From Saccharicrinis sp963666825 (lineage in GTDB: Bacteria; Bacteroidota; Bacteroidia; Bacteroidales; Marinilabiliaceae): 64,000 bases of DNA. A model generated the notes under the pieces. That model was given only the letters and a program-made list of their open reading frames with translations, had not been told where the DNA came from and did no database searches. The position numbers were made by a program, and so were the translations under genes. Location of the stretch: assembly GCA_963666825.2 (NCBI GenBank), contig OY763044.2:868001-932000 (forward strand), read 5' to 3'. Every line of letters begins with the position of its first letter. Position 1 is the stretch's first letter. Positions 36,210-47,300 of this stretch are shown here, piece after piece.

Positions 36210-39200
36210 ATGAAAAAAATCTATTATTTGTCAGTATGGGATTCTTATGCCCATATGAAAACCCTAAGAATCATGAAATTATCCTTGTTGTTTCTAGTTA
36301 TTGGAGTTTTACAGGTTTCTGCATCAACATCTTATTCTCAAAATACAAAATTGTCATTGGAGGTTTCGAATAAAACTGTTGATAATGTACTTAATGAAAT
36401 CGAAAAATTAAGCGAGTTCTATTTTGTATACAATGAAAAATTCGTGGATGTAACCCGTAAAGTAAATGTTAATGTTAAAGATGAAGAGATAGGAAATATC
36501 CTTGAAAATATTTTTGAGGGAACTAATGTTCAATTTCAGGTAGTTGACAGAAAAATAATATTATTCCCCGATAATATTGGTAATATACAGGAATCAATAT
36601 CTATTTCAGGTGTTGTAAAAGATAAAGATGGAAATTTATTGCCAGGGGTAACGATTGTTATTAAAGGATCTACTACCGGTGTTATTACTGATATTAATGG
36701 TAAGTATCAAATAGATAATGTACAAAAGGGATCTGTTTTGGTTTTTTCTTTTGTTGGAATGGAAACTCAGGAGATATTTGTTGAAAATCAAACCGTAATT
36801 AATGTGAGTTTAAAAGCTGATGCCATCAGTCTGGATGAAGTTGTTGCTGTTGGATATGGTACGATGCGTAAAAGTGATTTAACAGGATCTATTACTCAGG
36901 TTAAATCAGAAGATTTAGCTGCTGTTTCTACTTCCAACCCAATTGAAGCGTTACAGGGTAGAGCTTCTGGTGTTTCAGTTGTAAATGAAGATGCATCTCC
37001 GGGTGCTTCTCCTAAAATTCGAATTCGTGGTATTGGATCTATAAGTGCAGGTAATCAGCCTCTGGTTGTAGTAGACGGTTTTCCTTTAGTTAATAGTAAT
37101 TTGAACGATATAAGCTCTAGCGACATTGAATCAATGGAAATATTGAAGGATGCTTCATCTTCTGCAATTTATGGTTCAAGAGGTGCTAATGGTGTTATTT
37201 TAATTACCACAAAAAAAGGTGCTAAAGGTCAAAATAATCTTGAGGTTTCTGGATCTTTAGGTATTGCAACGCCTGCTCGTGTTCCAGAAATGTTAGGACG
37301 TACTGATTTTATTGAATTTATTAATGAAGCCTACACATATTCTAATGGTGCACCGATTTATTCAGCATCTAATCCGGCTCCTTCGTACGATGTGGATTGG
37401 CAGGATGAGATAATTAAAAATTCATCGACGGTACAGAATTATTCTTTATCCTTTATGGGAGGTAAGGATAAAACAACTTATATGTTGTCAGGTAATCTTT
37501 ATTCTCAGGAAGGAATGGTTGAAGCATCAGGCTTTGATAAACTGACAGTCCGTGTAAATCTGGATCATGAATTCAAATCATGGTTATCTGTAGGAACACA
37601 CATGCAGGTAGGTAGATCTCAAAGAGACGTAAGAGAAAACCCAACTGGTAATATTTTTCGCTACGGTTGGCCAACTGTACCTGTGAAAAATCCTGATGGA
37701 AGCTGGTATTATGCAACTGAAGATCCTAGCATTAGTTCATATTTCGAAGGAACCTGGAATCCTGTTTCTGAAGCGAATGAAGTTACAAATGAGTTGTCGT
37801 CTGATCGTATTTTAGGTGATGTTTATGCAGTGATTAAACCTTTTAAAAATGTAACGTTTAAAACCAATTTTGGAGTTGATATAGCCAATGAAAAGCAATA
37901 TGAATATTATACTTCTGTTTCAACAAGAGGTATTGGTTCTGGAAGCACTGGAACTGGGGGACAGACTTACAGAAGAAAAACAAGTAGATTAACTGATAAT
38001 ATTTTAACCTATTCAAATGTTTGGAATGAAAAGCATAGGTTAACAGCAACTGCTGTATACTCGTGGCAGGAATATGTTTATGAAGATTTGGAAACGAGCG
38101 GATCCGGATTTTTAAATGATGCTACCGGAGCCAATGATATGTCTTATGCAAGTATTGAGAGTTTATCTATTGGTTCTGATAAATATTCAAACAAATTGAT
38201 TTCGGGAACAGCAAGAGCGGCATACTCTTACGCTGATAAATATTTGCTGACAGTAACTGGTAGATACGATGGTTCTTCTCGTTTTGGAGAAAATAATAAA
38301 TGGGCTTTCTTTCCTTCTGTAGGTTTTGGATGGAGAGTGGATCAGGAATCATTTTTACAGAATGTAGATGCAATCACTAATTTGAAGGTGAGAACCAGTT
38401 ATGGTGTTACAGGTAACCAGGAAATAGGAAACTATAATTCTCTTCCTGCTTTAAATACTGCATATTATGTATTTGATGGTGTTCCTATTTTAGGTTTTGC
38501 AGAGAGTATTGGTAATCCTGATTTAAAATGGGAAAAAAATATTCAGTACAATGTGGGTATTGATGTAAGTTTCTTAAATAGATTTGATTTAAGTTTTGAC
38601 TACTACAATCGTAAAACTACTGACCTATTATATAATGTTCCAATTCCGACAACCTCTGGTTATTCTAGTATGCTTAAAAATATTGGTGAGGTTAAAAATG
38701 TTGGACTTGAATTATCTCTTCACGCCAGAATTATTGACACTGCATTTAAATGGGATGTAACAGCTAATGTTTCACGAAATACCAATGAGATAGTTGAATT
38801 ATATGGTGATGTGGATAAGATAAATGTAAGTTCTTCAACAGGAGGCATTGCAAGTTACCTAATCGTTGGTGAAGCTGTAAATAGTTTGTGGGCCAGAGAA
38901 TCTGCCGGTATTATCAATACTCAGGAAGAATTGGACTCATACCGTGAAATAAGAGCTTCTGCTCAAATGGGAGAAGAAATGTATGTTGACAAAAATGATG
39001 ATAAAACTATAAATAGCGACGACTATATTAATATTGGTTCAACAGAGCCTGATTTCTTCTATGGTATATCTACCAGTTTTTCATACAAAAATATCTCAAT
39101 GGATATTTATGGACAAGGAGCAACAGGAATTGCAGCTCAGGATGATAATGATGGATATTTGATTTTTGGTGAAAATCAAATTCAGAACAGGAATTATTTG

Positions 39201-39518
39201 CCAACAAAATATGCTTATGACAGAATGTGGAGTGAGAATAATCCTAATGGAACATTTCCTCGTGCAGGTGCTCAGGAAATTTACTTATCAGACAGAACCA
39301 ATGGAGATTGGCATTACTTCATTCTTAAGAATATTAAAATAGGGTACGACTTCTCGTCTATGATTAATAATCTAGACTGGATTAGTGAATTAAATTTCTA
39401 TATCAACGCACAAAACTACTTTAGTACTGCAAATCATCGTGGTTATAATCCTGAAAATGGCAGGGTTGACTTTCCTTATGCAAAGACTATGTTGTTCGGA
39501 TTTCGTGCTAAATTTTAA
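36210..39518 (+). CDS. susC: SusC/RagA-type TonB-dependent outer-membrane transporter with STN domain
   Basis: This is the oligosaccharide-importing pore of the PUL, powered by TonB and capped by SusD. Starting at ATG 36,210 it has 1102 residues; ATGs at 36,171, 36,255 and 36,273 are alternatives, and the signal peptide itself is MKLSLLFLVIGVLQVSAS. Domains in order: STN domain (about 46-120, VDNVLNEIEKLSEFYFVYNEKF ... IILF), carboxypeptidase-D-like domain (131-202, SGVVKDKDGNLLPGVTIVIKGSTTG), the TonB-box region and plug (209-340, DEVVAVGYGTMRKSDLTGSI, LQGRASGVSV, ILKDASSSAIYGSRGANGVI) and the beta-barrel to the C terminus. The STN domain signals to FecR, so transport and gene induction are linked. 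It is followed 19 bp later by SusD. Confidence 0.95.
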   Translation: MKKIYYLSVWDSYAHMKTLRIMKLSLLFLVIGVLQVSASTSYSQNTKLSLEVSNKTVDNVLNEIEKLSEFYFVYNEKFVDVTRKVNVNVKDEEIGNILENIFEGTNVQFQVVDRKIILFPDNIGNIQESISISGVVKDKDGNLLPGVTIVIKGSTTGVITDINGKYQIDNVQKGSVLVFSFVGMETQEIFVENQTVINVSLKADAISLDEVVAVGYGTMRKSDLTGSITQVKSEDLAAVSTSNPIEALQGRASGVSVVNEDASPGASPKIRIRGIGSISAGNQPLVVVDGFPLVNSNLNDISSSDIESMEILKDASSSAIYGSRGANGVILITTKKGAKGQNNLEVSGSLGIATPARVPEMLGRTDFIEFINEAYTYSNGAPIYSASNPAPSYDVDWQDEIIKNSSTVQNYSLSFMGGKDKTTYMLSGNLYSQEGMVEASGFDKLTVRVNLDHEFKSWLSVGTHMQVGRSQRDVRENPTGNIFRYGWPTVPVKNPDGSWYYATEDPSISSYFEGTWNPVSEANEVTNELSSDRILGDVYAVIKPFKNVTFKTNFGVDIANEKQYEYYTSVSTRGIGSGSTGTGGQTYRRKTSRLTDNILTYSNVWNEKHRLTATAVYSWQEYVYEDLETSGSGFLNDATGANDMSYASIESLSIGSDKYSNKLISGTARAAYSYADKYLLTVTGRYDGSSRFGENNKWAFFPSVGFGWRVDQESFLQNVDAITNLKVRTSYGVTGNQEIGNYNSLPALNTAYYVFDGVPILGFAESIGNPDLKWEKNIQYNVGIDVSFLNRFDLSFDYYNRKTTDLLYNVPIPTTSGYSSMLKNIGEVKNVGLELSLHARIIDTAFKWDVTANVSRNTNEIVELYGDVDKINVSSSTGGIASYLIVGEAVNSLWARESAGIINTQEELDSYREIRASAQMGEEMYVDKNDDKTINSDDYINIGSTEPDFFYGISTSFSYKNISMDIYGQGATGIAAQDDNDGYLIFGENQIQNRNYLPTKYAYDRMWSENNPNGTFPRAGAQEIYLSDRTNGDWHYFILKNIKIGYDFSSMINNLDWISELNFYINAQNYFSTANHRGYNPENGRVDFPYAKTMLFGFRAKF

Positions 39519-39537
39519 TCTTTAAAACTATAGAAAA

Positions 39538-41124
39538 ATGAAATTAATTAGATATATAATTTTAAGTTGCACTATACTTTTATTTTCTCAGTGTACAGAT
39601 CTTGATGAAACACCATATACCTTTTTATCTCCAAGTAATTATTATAACAATAGTGATGAGTTAGGCCGGGCTTTAATTGGAGTATATGATGGCTATCAAA
39701 GAGAGTTTAATGGTTATTATAAATACATCATGTATCTTGAAGTAAGAACAGAATTTGGTTCTCCGGCTTATGCTAAAGATAATGTTCACCTTTGGAATGT
39801 TTGGAACGATGTAAATAATGCCGACAAAATGGTAATTACCAATTGGGATGATGCATATGATATTATTAATCGTTGTAATTTGGTGATTGGACGTGGTGAG
39901 AGTGTTGAAATGGATGAAGATTTAAAACTTCGGTTTTTTGCAGAAGCTAAATTTATAAGGGCTGCTACTTATTTTAATTTGGTAAGATTATATGGAGGAG
40001 TGCCTATTCCTGAATCATTTACTGAAGGTCTGAGTGGTTTGGAAATTCCCCGAAAAACATTTGATGAAACCTATGCTTATATCATTTCTGACTTAGAAGA
40101 TGCTATAGAGGCATTGCCGAAGAAATCAGAATATGATGCGAATGATATTTGGCGAGCTTCGAAAGGGGCTGCTCAATCCTTACTGGGTGATGTATATTTA
40201 ACCCTTGGCGATATGAAAAGTGACAATAGTAATTACCAAAAATCAAAAGAGTATTTAGAGGCAGTGATTGCATCTAAAGAATATGATTTAGAACCAGATT
40301 TTAAAGACTTATGGTTTTGGTGGAATACAGGTAATAAAAATGGTATGGAATCCGTGTTTGAAATTCAGTATGGAGGAGTAGATAGTGAATATAATAATAC
40401 GCATACTATGTTTGGAGTTAATATAACTGAATATACTTTAGGGTGTTATATGTATCGTCGTTTTGGACCATCAATTTCTCATTTCTTGTCGTATAGTGAT
40501 GATGATGCACGTAAAGAGGGCTCTTTTCTTACAACTTTTAATACAACAGAAAAGGGAAATCCAAGTAATATTACCGGAACATTAACCTTTGTTCCTGAGG
40601 ATAAAGGATTCTATCCTGGTTCGCAAGGGTGGAAAACAGCAAGTCCGGGTAACCTGAAGTTTTATGATCGTACACCAGAATCCGCAACATTGAAGAAACC
40701 ACAGGCAAATTCATATGTTATTAGATATGCAGATGTACTTTTAAATTATGCCGAAGTTGAGAATAATTTAAATAACGGACCAACTGATGCGGCTTATGAT
40801 GCTATTAATCAGGTTCGTAATCGTTCTGATTTAGGTTCTTTGCCCGAAGGTTTAACAGGAGATCAATTCGCAGATTCTTTATACAGAGAACGAGGATGGG
40901 AATTTGTTGGGGAAGGCCTGTTGTATTATGATGAGATCAGAACAGATCGTATTGGAGAGAATGTAAAGAAGCATATTCAATGGGGGAATGATGAAGGCAT
41001 ATATATGTATGTAGATGCGCCTTTGGAGTTTGTTCCTTCAAGAGATTTTCTGTTTAAGATTCCAACTTATGATTTAGATTCAAATCCTGCGTTGGTTCAA
41101 AATCCAGATAATGTATCCAAATAG
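39538..41124 (+). CDS. susD: SusD/RagB-type nutrient-binding lipoprotein
   Basis: This 528-residue surface lipoprotein (IILSCTILLFSQC, Cys19) follows SusC closely. It has the SusD opening (LDETPYTFLSPSNYYNNSDELGRALIGVYDGYQ), helical TPR-like repeats (RFFAEAKFIRAATYFNLVRLYGGVPIPES), WRASKGAAQSLLGDVYLTLGD and the C-terminal IRYADVLLNYAEVENNLNNG ... INQVRNRSDL and ERGWEFVGEGLLYYDEIRT. It forms the lid over the SusC pore and binds the glycan. No ligand can be assigned from sequence alone; the surrounding enzymes point to RG-II or related pectin fragments. Confidence 0.95.
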   Translation: MKLIRYIILSCTILLFSQCTDLDETPYTFLSPSNYYNNSDELGRALIGVYDGYQREFNGYYKYIMYLEVRTEFGSPAYAKDNVHLWNVWNDVNNADKMVITNWDDAYDIINRCNLVIGRGESVEMDEDLKLRFFAEAKFIRAATYFNLVRLYGGVPIPESFTEGLSGLEIPRKTFDETYAYIISDLEDAIEALPKKSEYDANDIWRASKGAAQSLLGDVYLTLGDMKSDNSNYQKSKEYLEAVIASKEYDLEPDFKDLWFWWNTGNKNGMESVFEIQYGGVDSEYNNTHTMFGVNITEYTLGCYMYRRFGPSISHFLSYSDDDARKEGSFLTTFNTTEKGNPSNITGTLTFVPEDKGFYPGSQGWKTASPGNLKFYDRTPESATLKKPQANSYVIRYADVLLNYAEVENNLNNGPTDAAYDAINQVRNRSDLGSLPEGLTGDQFADSLYRERGWEFVGEGLLYYDEIRTDRIGENVKKHIQWGNDEGIYMYVDAPLEFVPSRDFLFKIPTYDLDSNPALVQNPDNVSK

Positions 41125-41146
41125 AGATTTTTAGATATTCATGAAG

Positions 41147-41181
41147 AGGGGCTGTTTGAATAGAAATAGCCCCTTTTTTTA
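41147..41181 (+). terminator. Terminator after susD
   Basis: AGGGGCT (41147-41153) and AGCCCCT (41168-41174) form a perfect stem followed by a run of Ts. Confidence 0.75.
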
Positions 41182-41226
41182 TTTATAATACTTACAATAT
41201 GGTATTTATACAATGATAATTGCTAT

Positions 41227-41240
41227 TGTAAACGATTACA
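41227..41240. promoter_or_regulatory. LacI-type operator upstream of GH138 operon (distal site)
   Basis: TGTAAACGATTACA differs in one base from the palindrome TGTAAACGTTTACA. It lies 182 bp upstream of the second site at 41,409, a distance that could allow DNA looping. Confidence 0.6.
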
Positions 41241-41376
41241 TGTAATTATGATGGTGATTGATTCAATATCGACTATTTAAAGATGCCAATAGATTAAATA
41301 TTGTGAAATAATTAGTTTAATAATGGCGTTGTGAAGCCTTTAAAGGTTGTTAAATAATTCATTTGAGTTGTTAATA

Positions 41377-41422
41377 TTTGTAAGTATTCTCATAATGATA
41401 TATATTTGTGAAAACGTTTACA
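41377..41422 (+). promoter_or_regulatory. Promoter of GH138 operon with LacI-type operator
   Basis: TTTG (41377-41380), 20 bp, then TATATTTG (41401-41408) is an excellent Bacteroidota -33/-7 pair. Immediately after it, TGAAAACGTTTACA (41409-41422) is a near-perfect LacI-family operator that would cover the start point near 41,415. Repression by a LacI-type protein is the simplest reading; the regulator gene is not in this window. Confidence 0.62.
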
Positions 41423-41605
41423 TTAATTAGTAGATAATGTTTTAACGTATATGGATTTTGTTATAAGGTTATACTCTTATGAAATGATGAAAGCTTTGCT
41501 TTTGTAAAAGAATCAGGTTGTTAAGTGAATTTGTGTTGAAAATAAATATATAATACAGACATGGATAATTTTAAATATCTACTGCCTGTTGAAAAAGAAT
41601 GGTCT

Positions 41606-44335
41606 ATGAAAAAATATATCTGCAAAAATATTTGGTTACTATTATTGGTGTTTAATCTTTCATGTAGAACTGAATCAATTAAAATAGTTGTGGATGATCA
41701 GTCTAATGAAAGAGTACAAATCGGTATGGAAAGATTAGCTGATGAATTAAAATCAGCCAATTATAATCTTGTTGAGACTTCAAGTGACCAACAAGGTGAT
41801 GTTACTATTAAATTGCTGTCTGCAAACGATTCTTTAGTAGTTAATAATCCTAATATTACCAATGAAGAAAAAACAAAACTGCAAGCAAAAGAAAGTTTTC
41901 TGATCAAGACAGTTGGCAATGAAATTTTAGTTTGTGGAGGAGATGCTTCAGGTTCATTATATGGTTGTCTAGAATTAGCAAAGAGGGTAAAAGAGAATAG
42001 TTGTTTGCCTGAAAAGCTTAACTTCTTTGATCAACCGGAAATGGTTTTGAGAGGTACTTGTATCGGAATGCAAAAAACAGATTTCCTTCCTGGAAGAATG
42101 GTTTATGAGTATCCATATACTCCAGAGAATTTCCCTTGGTTTTATGATAAAGAAATATGGATTGAGTATCTGGATATGTTGGTTGAAAACCGATATAATT
42201 CATTGTACTTGTGGAATGGTCATCCATTTGCATCATTAGTTAAATTAAAAGATTATCCTTATGCTGTTGAGGTGGACGATGAGACATTCAAAAAGAATGA
42301 GGAGATATTTGAGTTCTTAACTGAAGAAGCTAACAAAAGAGGAATATTTGTAATTCAGATGTTCTACAATATCATTCTTTCGAAGCCATTTGCCGAACAT
42401 CATGGTTTAAAAACGCAAGAGCGTAGCCGTCCGATTACGCCTCTAATTGCTGATTATACCCAAAAGTCAATCACAGCATTTATTGAAAAATATCCTAATG
42501 TCGGATTATTGGTTACGCTGGGAGAAGCCATGCATACTATCGATGATGATGTAAAATGGTTTACAGAAACTATTATCCCTGGTGTTAAAGATGGTTTAAA
42601 AGCTTTAGGAAGAAGTGATGAGCCTCCAATTGTATTGAGAGGTCATGATACAGATGCAGCCAGAGTAATGGAAGCTGCACTTCCAATTTATAAGAACCTT
42701 TATACCATGTTTAAATATAATGGAGAGTCGTTGACTACATATGAACCTCGTGACGATTGGGAATCCATTCCAAAAGGATTGAGTGAGTTGGGGTCTGTAC
42801 ATATTTCCAATGTTCATATTATGGCTAATCTGGAGCCTTTCCGATATAGTTCTCCTGATTTTATTCAAAAGAGTGTGAAGGCTATGCACAATATCCAAGG
42901 TGCTAACGGATTGCATCTTTATCCTCAGGCTTCATACTGGGATTGGCCTTATACTGCAGATAAAACAAATCCAAGGTTAAAACAAATTGACAGAGATTGG
43001 ATGTGGTATGAAACATGGGCACGTTATGCATGGAATTGTCACAGAGATAGAAATGAGGAAGTAGCCTATTGGTCTCAAAATTTAGATGAATATTATCAAT
43101 GTGGAGATCAGGGTAAAAACATTTTGGAAGCCTATGAACAAACAGGCGAGATTGCTCCAAAGTTATTACGCACATTTGGTATCTCTGATGGTAATAGACA
43201 AACCTTATTGCTAGGTATGTTCATGGGGCAATTGGTCAATCCTTTTAAATACCACGTATACAAAAACTTCTTATCCTCAAATGGTCCCGTTGGTGAAATT
43301 CTTATCGATTATGCTGAAAAGGAATGGAAAGGAGAGAAGCATATTGGAGAAACTCCTCCTCAAATCATTAAAGAAGTCGTTGAACATGGAAAATTAGCTG
43401 TTGAGGCTATAGAAAGAGCATCTGCTGAAGTAGAGGCAAATCAGGATGAATTTAAGAGATTGAAGAATGATATCTATTGCTATAATGATTTTGCCAATTA
43501 TTTTGCTGAAAAGGTAAAAGCAGCGTTATTCGTATTGCGTTATAAATATTCTAATGATATCAATGATTTGGAAAAGGCTCAGGCTTATCTTGAAAACAGT
43601 GTTAAATACTATACAAGTCTGGTTAACCGAACTAAAGATACTTACCTTTACGCGAACAGTATGCAAACTTCTATGCGTAGGATTCCTATTGCTGGTAAAG
43701 GAGGAATTAATAAACATTGGGATGAACTTTTACCTCATTACCAAAATGAACTGGAAGTGTTTAAACGTAATATCGAAACTCTTAAGGCAAATGGAGGTGC
43801 TAAAATTTCAGAGGAACTTAAAGTATACGATCCTGTATCAGTAAAGATTCTAAATAAAGGAGTTAAAAGATATCCTTTAGCTAAAGGTCAACAGGTTTAT
43901 AGTGACAATAAAACTGTAATAAACGGAGTTTGTGATGAATTGCAAAAACTTTCAGGAGTTCAGTTTTCTGATAAGCAACAACAAGAAAAAGGTACTGTTC
44001 TGAAATTTGAAAGCAAAAAGCCTGTTAAAGTTCTGGTAGGATATTTTAATACAAATAGTTATACCATTTTAGAGCCACCAACTCTAGAGACAAATGCACT
44101 GGCAAATGATCGTGGTCAGGCAGATATAAAAATAGCAAATGCACTTGATGTGCCAGGGTTATACCCGGTAAATGTGTATAGTTATAAGTATGAACCTGGA
44201 ATCAATGAATTAATACTTGGAAAAGGTCGTGTGTTGATTCTTGGATTTATTGATGGAAACGAGGAAATAAAGATTCATGATGCAGGTGTTGGCGGTACTG
44301 AAGATGGTGCAGCAGTAGATTGGTTGTTTTACTAA
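41606..44335 (+). CDS. Alpha-D-galacturonidase-type hydrolase (GH138)
   Basis: GH138 enzymes remove galacturonic acid from side chain A of RG-II. The ATG at 41,606 gives a 909-residue lipoprotein (MKKYICKNIWLLLLVFNLSC, Cys20); the ATG at 41,561 would mask this signal with 15 extra residues. An N-terminal GH67-like alpha/beta domain (about 25-135, ending in DASGSLYGCLELAKRV) precedes a TIM barrel (VLRGTCIGMQKTDF ... NRYNSLYLWNGHPFASLV). Likely catalytic glutamates are Glu307 (LVTLGEAMH) and Glu374 (FKYNGESLTTYE). Their 67-residue spacing equals that of the pair I recall for the characterised BpGH138. Helical and beta C-terminal domains follow. It heads an operon with the GH2 gene 28 bp downstream. 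Confidence 0.75.
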   Translation: MKKYICKNIWLLLLVFNLSCRTESIKIVVDDQSNERVQIGMERLADELKSANYNLVETSSDQQGDVTIKLLSANDSLVVNNPNITNEEKTKLQAKESFLIKTVGNEILVCGGDASGSLYGCLELAKRVKENSCLPEKLNFFDQPEMVLRGTCIGMQKTDFLPGRMVYEYPYTPENFPWFYDKEIWIEYLDMLVENRYNSLYLWNGHPFASLVKLKDYPYAVEVDDETFKKNEEIFEFLTEEANKRGIFVIQMFYNIILSKPFAEHHGLKTQERSRPITPLIADYTQKSITAFIEKYPNVGLLVTLGEAMHTIDDDVKWFTETIIPGVKDGLKALGRSDEPPIVLRGHDTDAARVMEAALPIYKNLYTMFKYNGESLTTYEPRDDWESIPKGLSELGSVHISNVHIMANLEPFRYSSPDFIQKSVKAMHNIQGANGLHLYPQASYWDWPYTADKTNPRLKQIDRDWMWYETWARYAWNCHRDRNEEVAYWSQNLDEYYQCGDQGKNILEAYEQTGEIAPKLLRTFGISDGNRQTLLLGMFMGQLVNPFKYHVYKNFLSSNGPVGEILIDYAEKEWKGEKHIGETPPQIIKEVVEHGKLAVEAIERASAEVEANQDEFKRLKNDIYCYNDFANYFAEKVKAALFVLRYKYSNDINDLEKAQAYLENSVKYYTSLVNRTKDTYLYANSMQTSMRRIPIAGKGGINKHWDELLPHYQNELEVFKRNIETLKANGGAKISEELKVYDPVSVKILNKGVKRYPLAKGQQVYSDNKTVINGVCDELQKLSGVQFSDKQQQEKGTVLKFESKKPVKVLVGYFNTNSYTILEPPTLETNALANDRGQADIKIANALDVPGLYPVNVYSYKYEPGINELILGKGRVLILGFIDGNEEIKIHDAGVGGTEDGAAVDWLFY

Positions 44336-44363
44336 ATAAAAGCAAAAAGAAAACCATATAAAA

Positions 44364-47300
44364 ATGAGTTTATTAAGATTTAGAGGAATTGGATTATTAT
44401 TGATTATTGGTTTAATCTTAATCACAGGATGTTCTAAGAAAAAATCAATAAGACAAGATATTTTGTTGAATGAAGATTGGCTAACCATTGCGAATGATAC
44501 TGATAAAACAGCTTTCAATGGATTTGAAGATGCTGAGTTTAGTACCAAAGATTGGTTAAGTGTGGATGTTCCTCATAATTGGGATGATTATGGTGGTTAT
44601 CGTCGAATGATGCATGGAAACCGTCATGGGTATGCATGGTATCGCAAAGAGTTTTCTGTTGAAAAGAAATCTGACGATAAAAGATATTTTCTGTTTTTTG
44701 AAGGTGTTGGTTCTTATGCAACGGTATGGGTAAACGGACAAAAAGTAGGTTATCATGCCGGAGGTAGAACAACATTTACCCTGGATATTACTGATGTCGT
44801 AAAGTTTGATCAAAAGAATATTTTGGCAGTGCGTGCAGATCATCCTGCAGATATCAGAGATTTACCTTGGGTTTGTGGAGGCTGTAGTCCTGAATGGGGA
44901 TTTTCAGAAGGAAGTCAGCCAATGGGGATATTTCGTCCTGTTCATTTAGTTGTTACTAATTCAGTAAGGGTAGAACCTTTCGGCGTCCATATTTGGAATG
45001 ATAATCAAATCACTAAAGAAAAAGCGCATTTAAATATTGAAGTAGAACTGAAAAATTGTGGTTCACAAAAAAGAAATATTGAACTGGTCAATAGTTTAAA
45101 AGATGCTCTTGGAAATGAAGTTGCTGTAGCCATTAATAAGTTTGAGATTGCCCCTGGTGTAATTGACACAATTTCTCAGGAATTGAATGATATTCATGAT
45201 CCTCATTTATGGTCAGTTGAGAATCCGTATTTGTATCATATGGAAACTAAAGTTTATGAGGATAATAAGTTGGTTGATGAAATAACTACTCCTTATGGAA
45301 TCCGTTGGATTAAATGGGATATTAAAGGAGATAATGCAACCAACAGATTTTATTTAAATGACGAACCTGTTTTTATTAATGGTACTGCAGAATACGAACA
45401 TATTTTAGGTCAGAGTCATGCTTTCTCTGATGAGCAGGTGCAGGCTCGTGTTGATCAAATTCTTTCAATGGGATATAATTCTTTCAGAGATGCTCATCAG
45501 CCACATAACTTTCGCTATCATGAAGCCTGGGATCAAAATGGAATTCTATGGTGGACGCAAATGGCAGCTCATATTTGGTTTGATACTCCGGAGTTCAGAG
45601 AAAACTTTAAAACGCTTCTTCGTGATTGGGTAAAAGAACGAAGAAATAGTCCTTCTATCATTCTTTGGGGATTGGAAAATGAAAGTACGCTTCCTGAAGA
45701 TTTTGCAAAGGAGTGCTCAGATATAATTAGAGAATTAGATCCAACTACATCTTCTCAACGTTTGGTAACTACATGTAATGGAGGTTCTGGAACAGATTGG
45801 AATGTAATTCAAAACTGGTCCGGGACTTATGGTGGTAAACCGGAAATCTATGATGAAGAAATTTCAAAGCAATTGCTTAACGGAGAATACGGTGCATGGA
45901 GAAGTATTGATCTTCATTCTGAAGGTGAGTTTGATGCTAATGGTGTGTTAAGTGAAGATAGAATGACCTTATTGATGGAATCTAAAATCAGATTGGCTGA
46001 AAAGGCTTCTGATAAATGTTGCGGTCAATATCACTGGTTATTCAATTCTCATGACAACCCGGGAAGAACACAAGGCGGTGAAGGTTTTAGAGATATTGAT
46101 CGTTTAGGACCTATCAATTATAAAGGTGCGGTTTCTATTTGGGGAGAGCCTTTGGATGTGTTCTATATGTTTCGTTCTAATTATGTGGACAATAAAATAG
46201 AACCAATGGTTTATATCGCATCTCATACATGGCCTGATCGTTGGACAGAGTCTGGTATTAAGGATGGTATCAGAGTTTACTCTAATTGTGATGAGGTTGA
46301 ACTTTTCAATGGTGTAAATAAAAACTCTCTGGGTCGCAAGAAAAGAGGCGGTATTGGAACTCACTTTGTCTTTAATCAGGTCGATATACAAAGCAATGTA
46401 TTATGTGCAGTGGGATATGTTGATGGGGAAAAAGTTGCAGAAGATTACATCGTATTGCATCATTTACTTCAGGATCCTGATATCAAACAATTACAAGGAG
46501 AGGTTACTCCATTAATGGATGCAGATTCTGATTGGAATACAATTTACAGAGTGAATTGTGGTGGTAGTAATTATACCGACAAAGAGGGAAATGTTTGGAT
46601 GGCAGATGTGCATAACACAGGTAATGATACCTGGGGGTCTTTATCCTGGACTGATGATTATCCTGGCTTACCTGCATTTTATGGTAGTCAGCGTCAAACC
46701 CATGATCCGATTGAAGGAACAGATGAATGGCCATTAATTCAGACTTTCAGATATGGTCGTCATAAATTAAAATATCATTTCCCTGTACAGGATGGAAAAT
46801 ATAAAGTGGATATGTATTTTGTTGAGCCATGGTATGGAACCGGAGGTGGTTTAGATTGTAACGGTTGGCGAATTTTTGATGTGGCTGTTAACAATAATAC
46901 TGTTATTGACGATTTAGATATCTGGCAGGAAGTTGGTCATGATAAATTATTGAAAAAGACCTTTGAAGTAGATGTGAAAGGTGGCAGTCTGGATATATCT
47001 TTCCCTAAGGTGAAGTCTGGTCAGGCTGTAGTTTCTGCAATTGCCATTTCCGCTCTGGATTCAAATGTAAAAGCTGCTCCATCATCAGAGAGCTTAATAA
47101 CAAATCTTAAGGTTGAAGGAGCAGATGCAAAGAAATGTAAAGCTGAAACATGGATGGATACAGGGATTAAACAATTTTCCGATAGTGAGCAGGCTTTTTC
47201 ATATATCCCTCCTGTTTTATATGGTGCTGAATGGATTAAAGGATCTTCAATGATTCAAACTGTAAAAGGTAAAGCAATAGCCTCTTTTAAATTGACTGCA

